64,000 nt of DNA from Bradyrhizobium algeriense (GTDB taxonomy: Bacteria; Pseudomonadota; Alphaproteobacteria; Rhizobiales; Xanthobacteraceae): contig NZ_PYCN01000001.1 of the NCBI RefSeq assembly GCF_003062295.1, forward strand, positions 826,001 to 890,000, given 5' to 3'. Position numbers and translations under genes: made by a program. The notes below the pieces were generated by a model. That model made no database searches. It was not told the DNA's origin and saw only the letters and a program-made list of their open reading frames with translations. Below, piece after piece: positions 57,384 through 64,000 of this stretch. The stretch's first letter is position 1, and every line of letters starts with the position of its first letter.

Positions 57384-57830
57384 ATGCAACGGATCACCAT
57401 TACCATTGAAGACGATCTGCTCGCCGTGATCGATGCGGCGGCGGAAGCCCGCGGCTATCAAAACCGCTCCGAGATCATCCGCGATCTCGCCCGCGCCGGG
57501 CTGCAGCAAAGCGCCGAGGACGCAACTCCTTCAGGCCAATGCGTCGCCGCGCTGGTCTATGTCTACGATCACGCCGCCCGCGACCTGTCGAAGCGGCTGG
57601 TGCAGAATTTCCACGGCCGCCACGATCTGTCGCTGGCGACGCTCCATGTCCATCTCGACGACGACTCCTGCATGGAGGTGACGGCGCTGAAGGGAGGGAG
57701 CGGCGAGGTCCGGCACTTTGCCGACCACATCATCGCCGAGCGCGGCGTGCGCTACGGCCGCGTGGTGATGATCCCGACGGCATCCGACAAGAAACCGAAG
57801 GCGCGCAAGCACGGCCGTCATCACGATTAG
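57384..57830 (+). CDS. nikR: Nickel-responsive transcriptional regulator NikR
   Basis: 148 residues. Ribbon-helix-helix DNA-binding domain (QRITITIEDDLLAVIDAAA, then NRSEIIRDLARAGL) and an ACT-like nickel domain. All four high-affinity nickel ligands are present one position offset from E. coli: His77, His88, His90, Cys96. A basic, His-containing tail (RKHGRHHD) is unusual. No nikABCDE nearby; the divergent TonB receptor is the likely target, and the operator position suggests autoregulation too. Confidence 0.95.
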   Translation: MQRITITIEDDLLAVIDAAAEARGYQNRSEIIRDLARAGLQQSAEDATPSGQCVAALVYVYDHAARDLSKRLVQNFHGRHDLSLATLHVHLDDDSCMEVTALKGGSGEVRHFADHIIAERGVRYGRVVMIPTASDKKPKARKHGRHHD

Positions 57831-57833
57831 GGC

Positions 57834-57919
57834 GTAGCCCGGATGGAGCGAAGCGCAATCCGGGAACACTCTCCGAGGATCCACAAACCCCGGATTACGC
57901 TTCGCTCCATCCGGGCTAC
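57834..57919. repeat. GTAGCCCGG-type palindrome, copy 5
   Basis: Ends GTAGCCCGGATGGAGCGAAG and CTTCGCTCCATCCGGGCTAC are exact inverted repeats. Only 3 bases after the nikR stop, between convergent nikR and csoR. Confidence 0.9.
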
Positions 57920-57928
57920 GGATATGCG

Positions 57929-58204
57929 CTACCTGTCTGAACGGCCGATCACGGCCATCAGCTCCGCGATCTTTTCCCGCTGATCGGCCTTGTTGCCGCT
58001 GGTGATCGCGTGCTCGACGCAATGCGACACATGATCCCGCAAGACCTCTTCCTCGACACGCCGCAGCGCGGCCCGCACGGCTGATATCTGCGTGACGATG
58101 TCGATGCAGTAGCGATCCTCCTCGACCATCTTGGACAGGCCGCGGACCTGGCCCTCGATCCGGCTGAGGCGCTTTTGACAGGAAGCCTTGATGTCTTTTC
58201 GCAT
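57929..58204 (-). CDS. csoR: CsoR-family copper-sensing repressor
   Basis: 91 residues, all-helical. The copper ligands are spaced as in CsoR: Cys33, His58, Cys62 (C-x24-H-x3-C). RcnR has His at the last place and FrmR lacks the second ligand, so Cu(I) is favoured. N-terminus [13 protein letters not shown] is conserved. Divergent from copA across 47 bases with a palindromic operator. Confidence 0.88.
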   Translation of the reverse strand: MRKDIKASCQKRLSRIEGQVRGLSKMVEEDRYCIDIVTQISAVRAALRRVEEEVLRDHVSHCVEHAITSGNKADQREKIAELMAVIGRSDR

Positions 58205-58212
58205 GCGGCCTA

Positions 58213-58231
58213 TATACCCCTACAGGGTATA
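58213..58231. promoter_or_regulatory. CsoR-type operator between csoR and copA
   Basis: TATACCC, 5 bases, GGGTATA. The ATACCC...GGGTAT form matches known CsoR sites, and the position between the two starts fits control of both. Confidence 0.75.
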
Positions 58232-58251
58232 GGTTTCAAGCGCCGGAGCGG

Positions 58252-60642
58252 ATGATGAACAGGAATGAAAACGCCGAGCGAAACGGCGCGTCAAAGAGCG
58301 CCTGCTGCGACCACGCCAGTCACAGCCAGCACGATCATCACACCCACACCGCTGCAACCGTCCGCGATCCCGTCTGCGGCATGAGCGTCGACCCCGCGAC
58401 CAGCAAGCACCGCTTCGACTACCGCGGCGCGACCTTCCATTTCTGCTCGGCCAGCTGCCGTACCAAATTCGCCGCCGATCCCGTCTCCTATCTGGAAAAG
58501 GGCAGCAGGCCGAAGGCCGCGGTGCCGGAAGGCACCATCTACACCTGCCCGATGCATCCCGAGATCCGCCAGGTCGGCCCCGGAAGCTGCCCGATCTGCG
58601 GCATGGCGCTGGAGCCGGAGGTCGCGAGCCTCGATGCGCCGCCCAATCCGGAACTCGCCGACATGACGCGCCGCTTCTGGATCGGCCTCGTGCTCGCGCT
58701 GCCGGCCGTCGTCCTGGAAATGGGCGGCCATCTCGTCGGCGGCCATGGCTTCTTCGACCCAACGCTGTCGAACTGGATCCAGCTCGCCTTCGCCACACCC
58801 GTGGTGCTCTGGGCCGGCTGGCCGTTCTTCGTGCGCGGCTGGCAATCGCTCGTCACGCGCCATCTCAACATGTTCACGCTGATCGCTGTCGGCACCGGCG
58901 TGGCCTATGTCTACAGCGTCATCGGCACCGTCGCGCCCGGAATCTTCCCGTCGACCTTCCGCGGCCATGGCGGCGCGGTCGCCGTCTATTTCGAATCCGC
59001 GGCCGTCATCACCGTCCTCGTGCTGCTCGGCCAGGTGCTCGAACTTCGCGCGCGAGAGGCGACATCAGGCGCTATCAAGGCGCTGCTGCAGCTCGCACCG
59101 AAAACCGCGCGCCGGATCGGCGATGACGGCGCCGATCACGAGGTGGAAATCGATACGCTTGCAGTGGGCGATCATCTGCGCGTCCGGCCGGGCGAAAAGG
59201 TGCCGGTCGACGGCGTCATCCTCGAGGGCCGCTCCTCGCTCGACGAATCGCTGGTGACCGGCGAATCCATGCCCGTCACCAAGGAGCCGGGCGGCAAGGT
59301 GATCGCAGGCACGCTCAACCAGTCCGGCGGCTTCATCATGCGCGCTGAAAAAGTCGGGCGCGACACGCTGCTTTCCCAGATCGTCAAGATGGTGGCGGAT
59401 GCGCAGCGTTCCCGCGCGCCGATCCAGCGGCTGGCCGATCAGGTTTCCGGCTGGTTCGTGCCTGTCGTCATCCTCGTCGCGCTGCTCGCGTTCGGCGCCT
59501 GGGCCTGGTTCGGGCCGGAGCCACGCATGGCGTTCGGCCTGGTGGCCGCCGTCAGCGTGCTCATCATCGCCTGTCCCTGCGCACTCGGCTTGGCTACGCC
59601 GATGTCGATCATGGTCGGCGTCGGGCACGGCGCACAGGCCGGCGTGCTGATCAGGAACGCCGAAGCGCTCGAGCGCATGGAGAAGGTCGACACGCTGGTG
59701 GTCGACAAGACGGGAACGCTGACCGAGGGCAAGCCGAAGGTGATCGCCATCGTGCCGGCAGATGGATTTAACGAGACTGATATTTTGCAACTGGCGGCGA
59801 CCGTCGAGCGGGCCAGCGAACACCCGCTGGCTGACGCCATCGTGCGAACGGCCAAAGAGCGCAATCTCGATTTAGGCAAGGTGGAAGAATTCCACTCGCC
59901 GACCGGCAAGGGCGCCACCGGCAAGGTCGACGGCAAGGCGATCGTGCTTGGCAATGCGAACTTCCTGCAGTCGCTTGGCATCGACACACAGTCATTGAAC
60001 GATAAGGGCGAACGTCTGCGCGGCGACGGCGCGACCGTGATCAACATGGCCGTTGACGGCAAGCTGGCAGGCTTGTTCGCCATCGCCGACCCCGTGAAGG
60101 CGTCGACGCCGGATGCGCTGAAGGCGCTAGCCGCAGAAGGCATCAAGGTCATCATGCTCACGGGCGACAACAAGACCACGGCAAACGCCGTCGCGCGCAG
60201 CCTTGGCATTACCGACGTCGAGGCGGAGGTGCTGCCCGATCAGAAGAGCGCGGTGGTCGCAAAGCTGCAGAAGGCCGGACGAATCGTCGCGATGGCCGGC
60301 GACGGCGTCAACGACGCGCCGGCGCTCGCCGCCGCCGAAGTCGGCATCGCCATGGGCACCGGCACCGATGTTGCGATGGAGAGCGCTGGCATCACGCTGT
60401 TGAAGGGCGATCTGGTCGGCATCGTCCGCGCCCGCCGCCTGTCGCAGGCAACCATGCGCAACATCCGCCAAAACCTGTTCTTCGCCTTCATCTACAACGC
60501 CGCCGGCATCCCGATCGCCGCAGGCATTCTTTATCCGGCCTTCGGATTGCTGCTGTCGCCGATCATCGCCGCAGCGGCGATGGCGCTGTCTTCGGTGAGC
60601 GTCGTCGGCAATGCGTTACGGCTAAGGATGACGCGGCTGTAA
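58252..60642 (+). CDS. copA: Copper-exporting P1B-type ATPase with YHS and HMBD N-terminal domains
   Basis: 796 residues. His/Cys-rich start (~16-32), YHS domain ([19 protein letters not shown]), heavy-metal binding domain ([20 protein letters not shown]), then eight spans. The Cu(I) site CPC is at 441-443, phosphorylated Asp485 in [11 protein letters not shown] motif SEHPLA, hinge GDGVND near 684. The usual HMA (GMxCxxC) domains are absent. Exports Cu(I), or a related soft metal. Next to csoR, which probably represses it. Confidence 0.94.
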   Translation: MMNRNENAERNGASKSACCDHASHSQHDHHTHTAATVRDPVCGMSVDPATSKHRFDYRGATFHFCSASCRTKFAADPVSYLEKGSRPKAAVPEGTIYTCPMHPEIRQVGPGSCPICGMALEPEVASLDAPPNPELADMTRRFWIGLVLALPAVVLEMGGHLVGGHGFFDPTLSNWIQLAFATPVVLWAGWPFFVRGWQSLVTRHLNMFTLIAVGTGVAYVYSVIGTVAPGIFPSTFRGHGGAVAVYFESAAVITVLVLLGQVLELRAREATSGAIKALLQLAPKTARRIGDDGADHEVEIDTLAVGDHLRVRPGEKVPVDGVILEGRSSLDESLVTGESMPVTKEPGGKVIAGTLNQSGGFIMRAEKVGRDTLLSQIVKMVADAQRSRAPIQRLADQVSGWFVPVVILVALLAFGAWAWFGPEPRMAFGLVAAVSVLIIACPCALGLATPMSIMVGVGHGAQAGVLIRNAEALERMEKVDTLVVDKTGTLTEGKPKVIAIVPADGFNETDILQLAATVERASEHPLADAIVRTAKERNLDLGKVEEFHSPTGKGATGKVDGKAIVLGNANFLQSLGIDTQSLNDKGERLRGDGATVINMAVDGKLAGLFAIADPVKASTPDALKALAAEGIKVIMLTGDNKTTANAVARSLGITDVEAEVLPDQKSAVVAKLQKAGRIVAMAGDGVNDAPALAAAEVGIAMGTGTDVAMESAGITLLKGDLVGIVRARRLSQATMRNIRQNLFFAFIYNAAGIPIAAGILYPAFGLLLSPIIAAAAMALSSVSVVGNALRLRMTRL

Positions 60643-60644
60643 GT

Positions 60645-61592
60645 TCACGCCGCTCTGGCCGCCGTCCCGCCCGGCAATCCCGCACGCGCCAGCCCGCCAT
60701 ACAGCGCCTCGCCCGGCATCTCCGATTTCAATATCGCGCGCACCGCGACCAGCTTCTCGATATCGATGCCCGTCTTGAATCCCTTGCTCTCGCACAGGAA
60801 CACCAGGTCCTCGAACACCACATTCCCGGTGGCGCCCGGCGCGAACGGGCAGCCGCCGAGGCCGCCCAGCGATCCATCCAGCACGCGCGCGCCGGCATCG
60901 AGCGCGGCGGAGGCGTTGGCGATGCCCATCCCTCTTGTGTCGTGCAGGTGAATGCAGATCGGCTTTGAGCCTGCGATCCTCACCGCGGCCGCGGTCAGTT
61001 CCCCGACCTGCTTCGGTCCGGCATAACCGACCGTGTCGGCAATTGCGACCATGTCGACGCCGGCCTCGAACAGCTTTTCCGTCAGCCGCAACACTTCCTT
61101 CGGATCGACAGCGCCTACGATCGAACAGCCCAGCGCCATCGAGATCGCGGAGTTCACCACCGGCTTGTGCGCACTGGCGTCGCGCAGCTCACAAAGCCGC
61201 CTGACGTTTGCAATCGCTGACTCGCGCGATCGATTGGCATTGGCCTGGCTGTGCTCTTCCGTGGCCGAGACCACCGTCGCCACTTCCGCGACACCGGAGG
61301 CCAGCGCCTCGTTGACGCCGCGCTCGTTCAGGGTCAGCGCGATGCCGTAGGCGCCGGGCAACGAGGCCACCGTCCCGATGATATCGCGCACGTCGGCGAA
61401 TTGCGGAAAGGTCTTTGCCGGCAGGAACGAGCCGACCTCGAAGTGCCGCACGCCCGCGGCATATTCATCGCGCATCCAGCGCTGTTTGGCGGAGGTGGAT
61501 GGAAATGCCTTCACGAGCTGCAGGCCGTCGCGCAGGCCCACCTCGCGCAGGATGATTTTGCTGTCGGGATAGAGTTCCTGGACGCGGGTCAT
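60645..61592 (-). CDS. mvaB: Hydroxymethylglutaryl-CoA lyase family protein
   Basis: 315 residues. HMGL-type TIM barrel with LREVGLRDGLQ at the start, metal His pair in CIHLHDTRGMGIANA and the Cys loop GGLGGCPFAPGATGNV. Cleaves HMG-CoA to acetyl-CoA and acetoacetate, or citramalyl-CoA type substrates. ATG overlaps the stop of the upstream CoA-transferase (ATGA). It converges on copA with 2 bases between stops. Confidence 0.88.
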   Translation of the reverse strand: MTRVQELYPDSKIILREVGLRDGLQLVKAFPSTSAKQRWMRDEYAAGVRHFEVGSFLPAKTFPQFADVRDIIGTVASLPGAYGIALTLNERGVNEALASGVAEVATVVSATEEHSQANANRSRESAIANVRRLCELRDASAHKPVVNSAISMALGCSIVGAVDPKEVLRLTEKLFEAGVDMVAIADTVGYAGPKQVGELTAAAVRIAGSKPICIHLHDTRGMGIANASAALDAGARVLDGSLGGLGGCPFAPGATGNVVFEDLVFLCESKGFKTGIDIEKLVAVRAILKSEMPGEALYGGLARAGLPGGTAARAA

Positions 61593-62761
61593 GGCAACCT
61601 CATGCGGCGTTGTGTTGGGTCTTGCTTGTCGAGTTCAGCGCGAACGGCTTCGGTGTCGGCGCCCAGCACCGGCACCTTCAGCCCTTCGCCGATATTGCCG
61701 CCGTTCCACTCCACCGGCAACGCCGGAACGCGGAACGGCGTGCCGTCGGCATTGAAATTCTGCACGAGGCCACCGGGGCGCAGGACGTGCGGATCTTGCA
61801 GGAGATCCTCGGGGCGGTTGATCGGTGAATAGGCGATATTCAGCGCATCGAGCTTTGCAGAGAGATCGGCGATCTTCCAGCCTTTGATCACTTCGGCAAC
61901 GCGCGGAATGATTCTCCCGCGCGCCAGAATCCGATCCGTGGTGTTGCGCAAGGTCGGATCGTCGGCAAATTCCTGCAGTCCGAACTCGCGGCAGAAACTC
62001 CACCAATGGCCCTCGGTGACGACGCCGATGAAGATGCGCTCGGCGTCCGCTGTGTCGAAGATGTCGTAGATCGGCCAGGCGTGCTCGCGCTCCGGCATCG
62101 AGCGCGGCTTCCTGCCGGTCATCTCATATTCGACCATGTGTTGCGCGACCAGGAACAGGCAGTTCTCGAACAGGCCGATGCGGATGTCGGCGCCGTCCCT
62201 CTTGCCGCCCCGCTTCTCGTAAAGCGCGGCAAGAATCGCAATCGCGCCGAACATGCCGCCCATGATGTCGTTGGCGGAGGAGCCGACGCGTTGCGGCTTC
62301 TCGCGCGTCCCGGTCATGGCGGCGAGCCCCGACATCATCTGCACGACCTCGTCCAGCGCCGGCCGATGCTCGTACGGACCGGAGAGAAAACCCTTGTGAC
62401 CAGCGACAATCAGATGCGGGTGCCTGCGGCGCAACTCCTTGGTGCCGAGCCCCTGTTTCTCGAGCTGGCCGTCGCGAAAATTTTCCACGAACACGTCGGC
62501 GCTTTCGAGCAGCCGATGCAAGATTTCGAGATCCTCCGCCTTGGCGAAATCAAGCACCACACTGCGTTTGCCGCGGTTGAACAGCGGAAAGAACGAGGTT
62601 CCCATGCCGCCGAGCGAGCGGGTCTTGTCGCCCACCGGCGGCTCGACCTTGATGACCTCGGCGCCCAGTTGCGCGAGGATCATGCCGCAGGTCGGGCCCA
62701 TCACCATATGGGTCATCTCGACGACCCTCACGCCGTCAAGCGGCAGTCCCGTTCCGGTCAT
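61589..62761 (-). CDS. CaiB/BaiF CoA-transferase coupled to HMG-CoA lyase
   Basis: 390 residues. GVRVVEMTHMVMGPTCGMILAQLGAEVIKVE-type start, FVENFRDGQLEKQGLG, candidate catalytic Asp165 in SSANDIMGG. The start at 62761 has a strong GAGGAGA; frames further upstream are not credible. Coupled to the lyase, it probably activates the free acid that the lyase then splits, as in HMG (SUGCT-like) or citramalate/itaconate breakdown. Confidence 0.85.
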   Translation of the reverse strand: MTGTGLPLDGVRVVEMTHMVMGPTCGMILAQLGAEVIKVEPPVGDKTRSLGGMGTSFFPLFNRGKRSVVLDFAKAEDLEILHRLLESADVFVENFRDGQLEKQGLGTKELRRRHPHLIVAGHKGFLSGPYEHRPALDEVVQMMSGLAAMTGTREKPQRVGSSANDIMGGMFGAIAILAALYEKRGGKRDGADIRIGLFENCLFLVAQHMVEYEMTGRKPRSMPEREHAWPIYDIFDTADAERIFIGVVTEGHWWSFCREFGLQEFADDPTLRNTTDRILARGRIIPRVAEVIKGWKIADLSAKLDALNIAYSPINRPEDLLQDPHVLRPGGLVQNFNADGTPFRVPALPVEWNGGNIGEGLKVPVLGADTEAVRAELDKQDPTQRRMRLP

Positions 62762-62957
62762 CGTGTGTCTCCTCAGCCGTCTTTTGACTCTGAACCTAGG
62801 CCTTCGGCGGCCCTTGGGAAGGCACAATCTGTCAGACGCTGCCATTCGCTGCCGCATAACGCCAGCGTCGCCCCACGACCGGGCCAAAACCGGCACTTGC
62901 CGAACGGCTCGCGTATATCTACCTCTCGCGAAGGTTTTCACGAGAGGTTGAACCGCC

Positions 62958-63710
62958 ATGTTGGACGCCGCCGTCAAGGCGCTTTCGCAGATCCTGTCGC
63001 CGCCGATGCGCACCATCCTGTGGCGCTCGATCGGGCTGGCGCTGGTGCTGATTACGGTGCTGGCCATCGGCTTGCAGCGCGCCTTGAGTTGGTTCGCCGA
63101 ATACGGCGAGGGCTGGGCCGAAGCGATGCTGGGGCCGGGCTTCCACACCTCGCTCAACATCCTTTCCTGGATCATCTCGATCGCGGCCGGGCTTGGCGTC
63201 GTCCTCGGTGGCATTTTCCTGATGCCGGCGGTCACCTCGCTGGTCGCGAGCGTGTTCGTCGACGACGTCGCCGAGCATGTCGAGCGCGAACATTATCCGG
63301 CGGAGCGACCCGGCGACGCGCTGCCGCTCGGCGTCGCGATCCCCGAGGGCATCAAGACGGCGCTGCTGACCATTTTGGTCTATCTGATCGCGCTGCCCTT
63401 CGTGCTATTCGCCGGCGCGGGCTTCCTGATCTTCTTCATCGCCACCGCCTGGCTGTTGGGGCGCGAATATTTCGAACTCGCGGCGATGCGTTTCCGCTCG
63501 CCCGCTGAAGCCAAGGCGATGCGCAAGGACAATGCGGCGACCGTGTTCACCGCGGGCCTGTTCATCGCAGCTTTTGTCTCGATCCCGATCGTCAACCTGG
63601 CGACGCCATTGTTCGGCATGGCCTTCATGGTCCACATGCACAAGCGCCTCTCCGGCCCGCGGCCGGAACTGATCGAGCCGGCGCGGAAAACGGGAATGCC
63701 GGTGGCCTAA
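62958..63710 (+). CDS. EI24 / CysZ-like membrane protein
   Basis: 250 residues. Four long hydrophobic stretches, the family fold: ~24-45, ~67-95 (GLGVVLGGIFLMPAVTSLVASVFVDDV in part), ~135-160, ~200-225. CysZ takes up sulfate in some bacteria; others in the family are uncharacterised. Divergent from the CoA-transferase. GAGAGG precedes the ATG. Confidence 0.8.
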   Translation: MLDAAVKALSQILSPPMRTILWRSIGLALVLITVLAIGLQRALSWFAEYGEGWAEAMLGPGFHTSLNILSWIISIAAGLGVVLGGIFLMPAVTSLVASVFVDDVAEHVEREHYPAERPGDALPLGVAIPEGIKTALLTILVYLIALPFVLFAGAGFLIFFIATAWLLGREYFELAAMRFRSPAEAKAMRKDNAATVFTAGLFIAAFVSIPIVNLATPLFGMAFMVHMHKRLSGPRPELIEPARKTGMPVA

Positions 63711-63727
63711 CGCCAGGCTGCTAATCC

Positions 63728-63838
63728 CGTCATTGCCTGCGACAAACGCAAAGCGTTTGCGCAAGGGAGCGAAGCGACGAAGCAATCCATCTATCCCCGT
63801 GCGGAGAGGTGGATTGCTTCGCTGCGCTCGCAATGACG
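63728..63838. repeat. CGTCATTGC / GCAATGACG inverted repeat
   Basis: Outer arms CGTCATTGC and GCAATGACG, inner GCGAAGCAATCCA and TGGATTGCTTCGC. Another dispersed element, between convergent genes. Confidence 0.85.
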
Positions 63839-63861
63839 GCCTTGGGATTGCACCACGCCCC

Positions 63862-64000
63862 TCAGACCGTCTTTTCCGGCCACCGGCAAAGATCGTTGAT
63901 CAGGCATACCTCGCAGCGCGGCTTGCGGGCGAGACATGTGTAGCGCCCGTGCAGGATCAGCCAGTGATGGGCGTGGCGCATGAATTCCGACGGGATCACC
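63862..64000 (-). CDS. nth: Endonuclease III, C-terminal end (rest outside window)
   Basis: About 46 residues. Reads VIPSEFMRHAHHWLILHG, then the 4Fe4S loop with cysteines spaced C-x6-C-x2-C-x5-C, ending WPEKTV. This is the diagnostic end of Nth, a base-excision glycosylase/lyase for oxidised pyrimidines. Confidence 0.9.
   Translation of the reverse strand, partial: VIPSEFMRHAHHWLILHGRYTCLARKPRCEVCLINDLCRWPEKTV

Noticed and set aside
61589..63235. Extended start of the CoA-transferase up to 63235
   Set aside because: The extra ~158 codons overlap the divergent EI24-like gene and lack similarity to the family; the ATG at 62761 has a strong ribosome site.

Overview
The window looks like a chromosomal segment of a Bradyrhizobium-type alphaproteobacterium (Nitrobacteraceae: Bradyrhizobium, Afipia or Rhodopseudomonas relatives). 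The basis is high GC, alphaproteobacterial gene orders (addA-trxA; trpFBA-accD-folC; aroA/cmk-rpsA-sppA-ihfB; lptC-lptA-lptB-rpoN-hpf-ptsN), a ROSE-like RNA thermometer in front of an Hsp20 gene, and many copies of an intergenic palindromic repeat whose arms begin GTAGCCCGG. I see no prophage, insertion sequence, CRISPR array, origin or rRNA operon. This is core chromosome with a few accessory genes, and the most interesting signals are in regulatory DNA and gene-edge details.

Layout. 1-2.5 kb: end of addA, then trxA. 2.5-16.5 kb: mostly minus-strand housekeeping genes, namely a phosphoesterase, folC, accD, trpA, trpB, trpF, a LapA-like protein, ihfB, sppA, rpsA, cmk and aroA, with an orphan TctC-type binding protein inserted on the plus strand between cmk and aroA. 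16.6-20.1 kb: a TIGR02300 protein, tRNA-Ala, a GIY-YIG protein, the divergent ohrR/ohr peroxide pair and a CoA-transferase. 20.4-25.6 kb: the ugpBAEC glycerol-3-phosphate importer, then hsp20-DUF1150 behind a sigma-32-like promoter and a ROSE-like hairpin. 25.7-34.1 kb: a chemoreceptor, ptsN, hpf, rpoN, the lpt genes for LPS export, and an RNase D-like exonuclease.

34.3-44.9 kb: a TPR lipoprotein, a polytopic membrane protein, tRNA-Leu, an NDUFA9-like protein, uppP, an FzlA-like GST-fold protein, queG, a thioesterase, an NTF2-like protein and a hydrolase. 45.1-50.8 kb: the translation block infC (AUU start), rpmI, rplT, pheS, pheT. 50.8-54.9 kb: TauE-like permease, PP-loop ATPase, amine oxidase and a papain-like hydrolase. 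55.0-60.6 kb: a metal section with a TonB-dependent receptor divergent from nikR across a perfect NikR operator, then csoR and copA divergent across a CsoR-type operator. 60.6-64 kb: HMG-CoA lyase with its CoA-transferase, an EI24/CysZ-like protein, and the 3' end of nth.

Several genes form clear functional units: nickel sensing with outer-membrane uptake; copper sensing with efflux; peroxide sensing with detoxification; LPS transport next to sigma-54 and PTS-Ntr; and cell-envelope growth and division (uppP, fzlA). The strongest observations are the ROSE-like thermometer, the NikR operator linking nikR to the receptor, the AUU start of infC, and palindromic repeats that have become the 3' ends of at least two genes.
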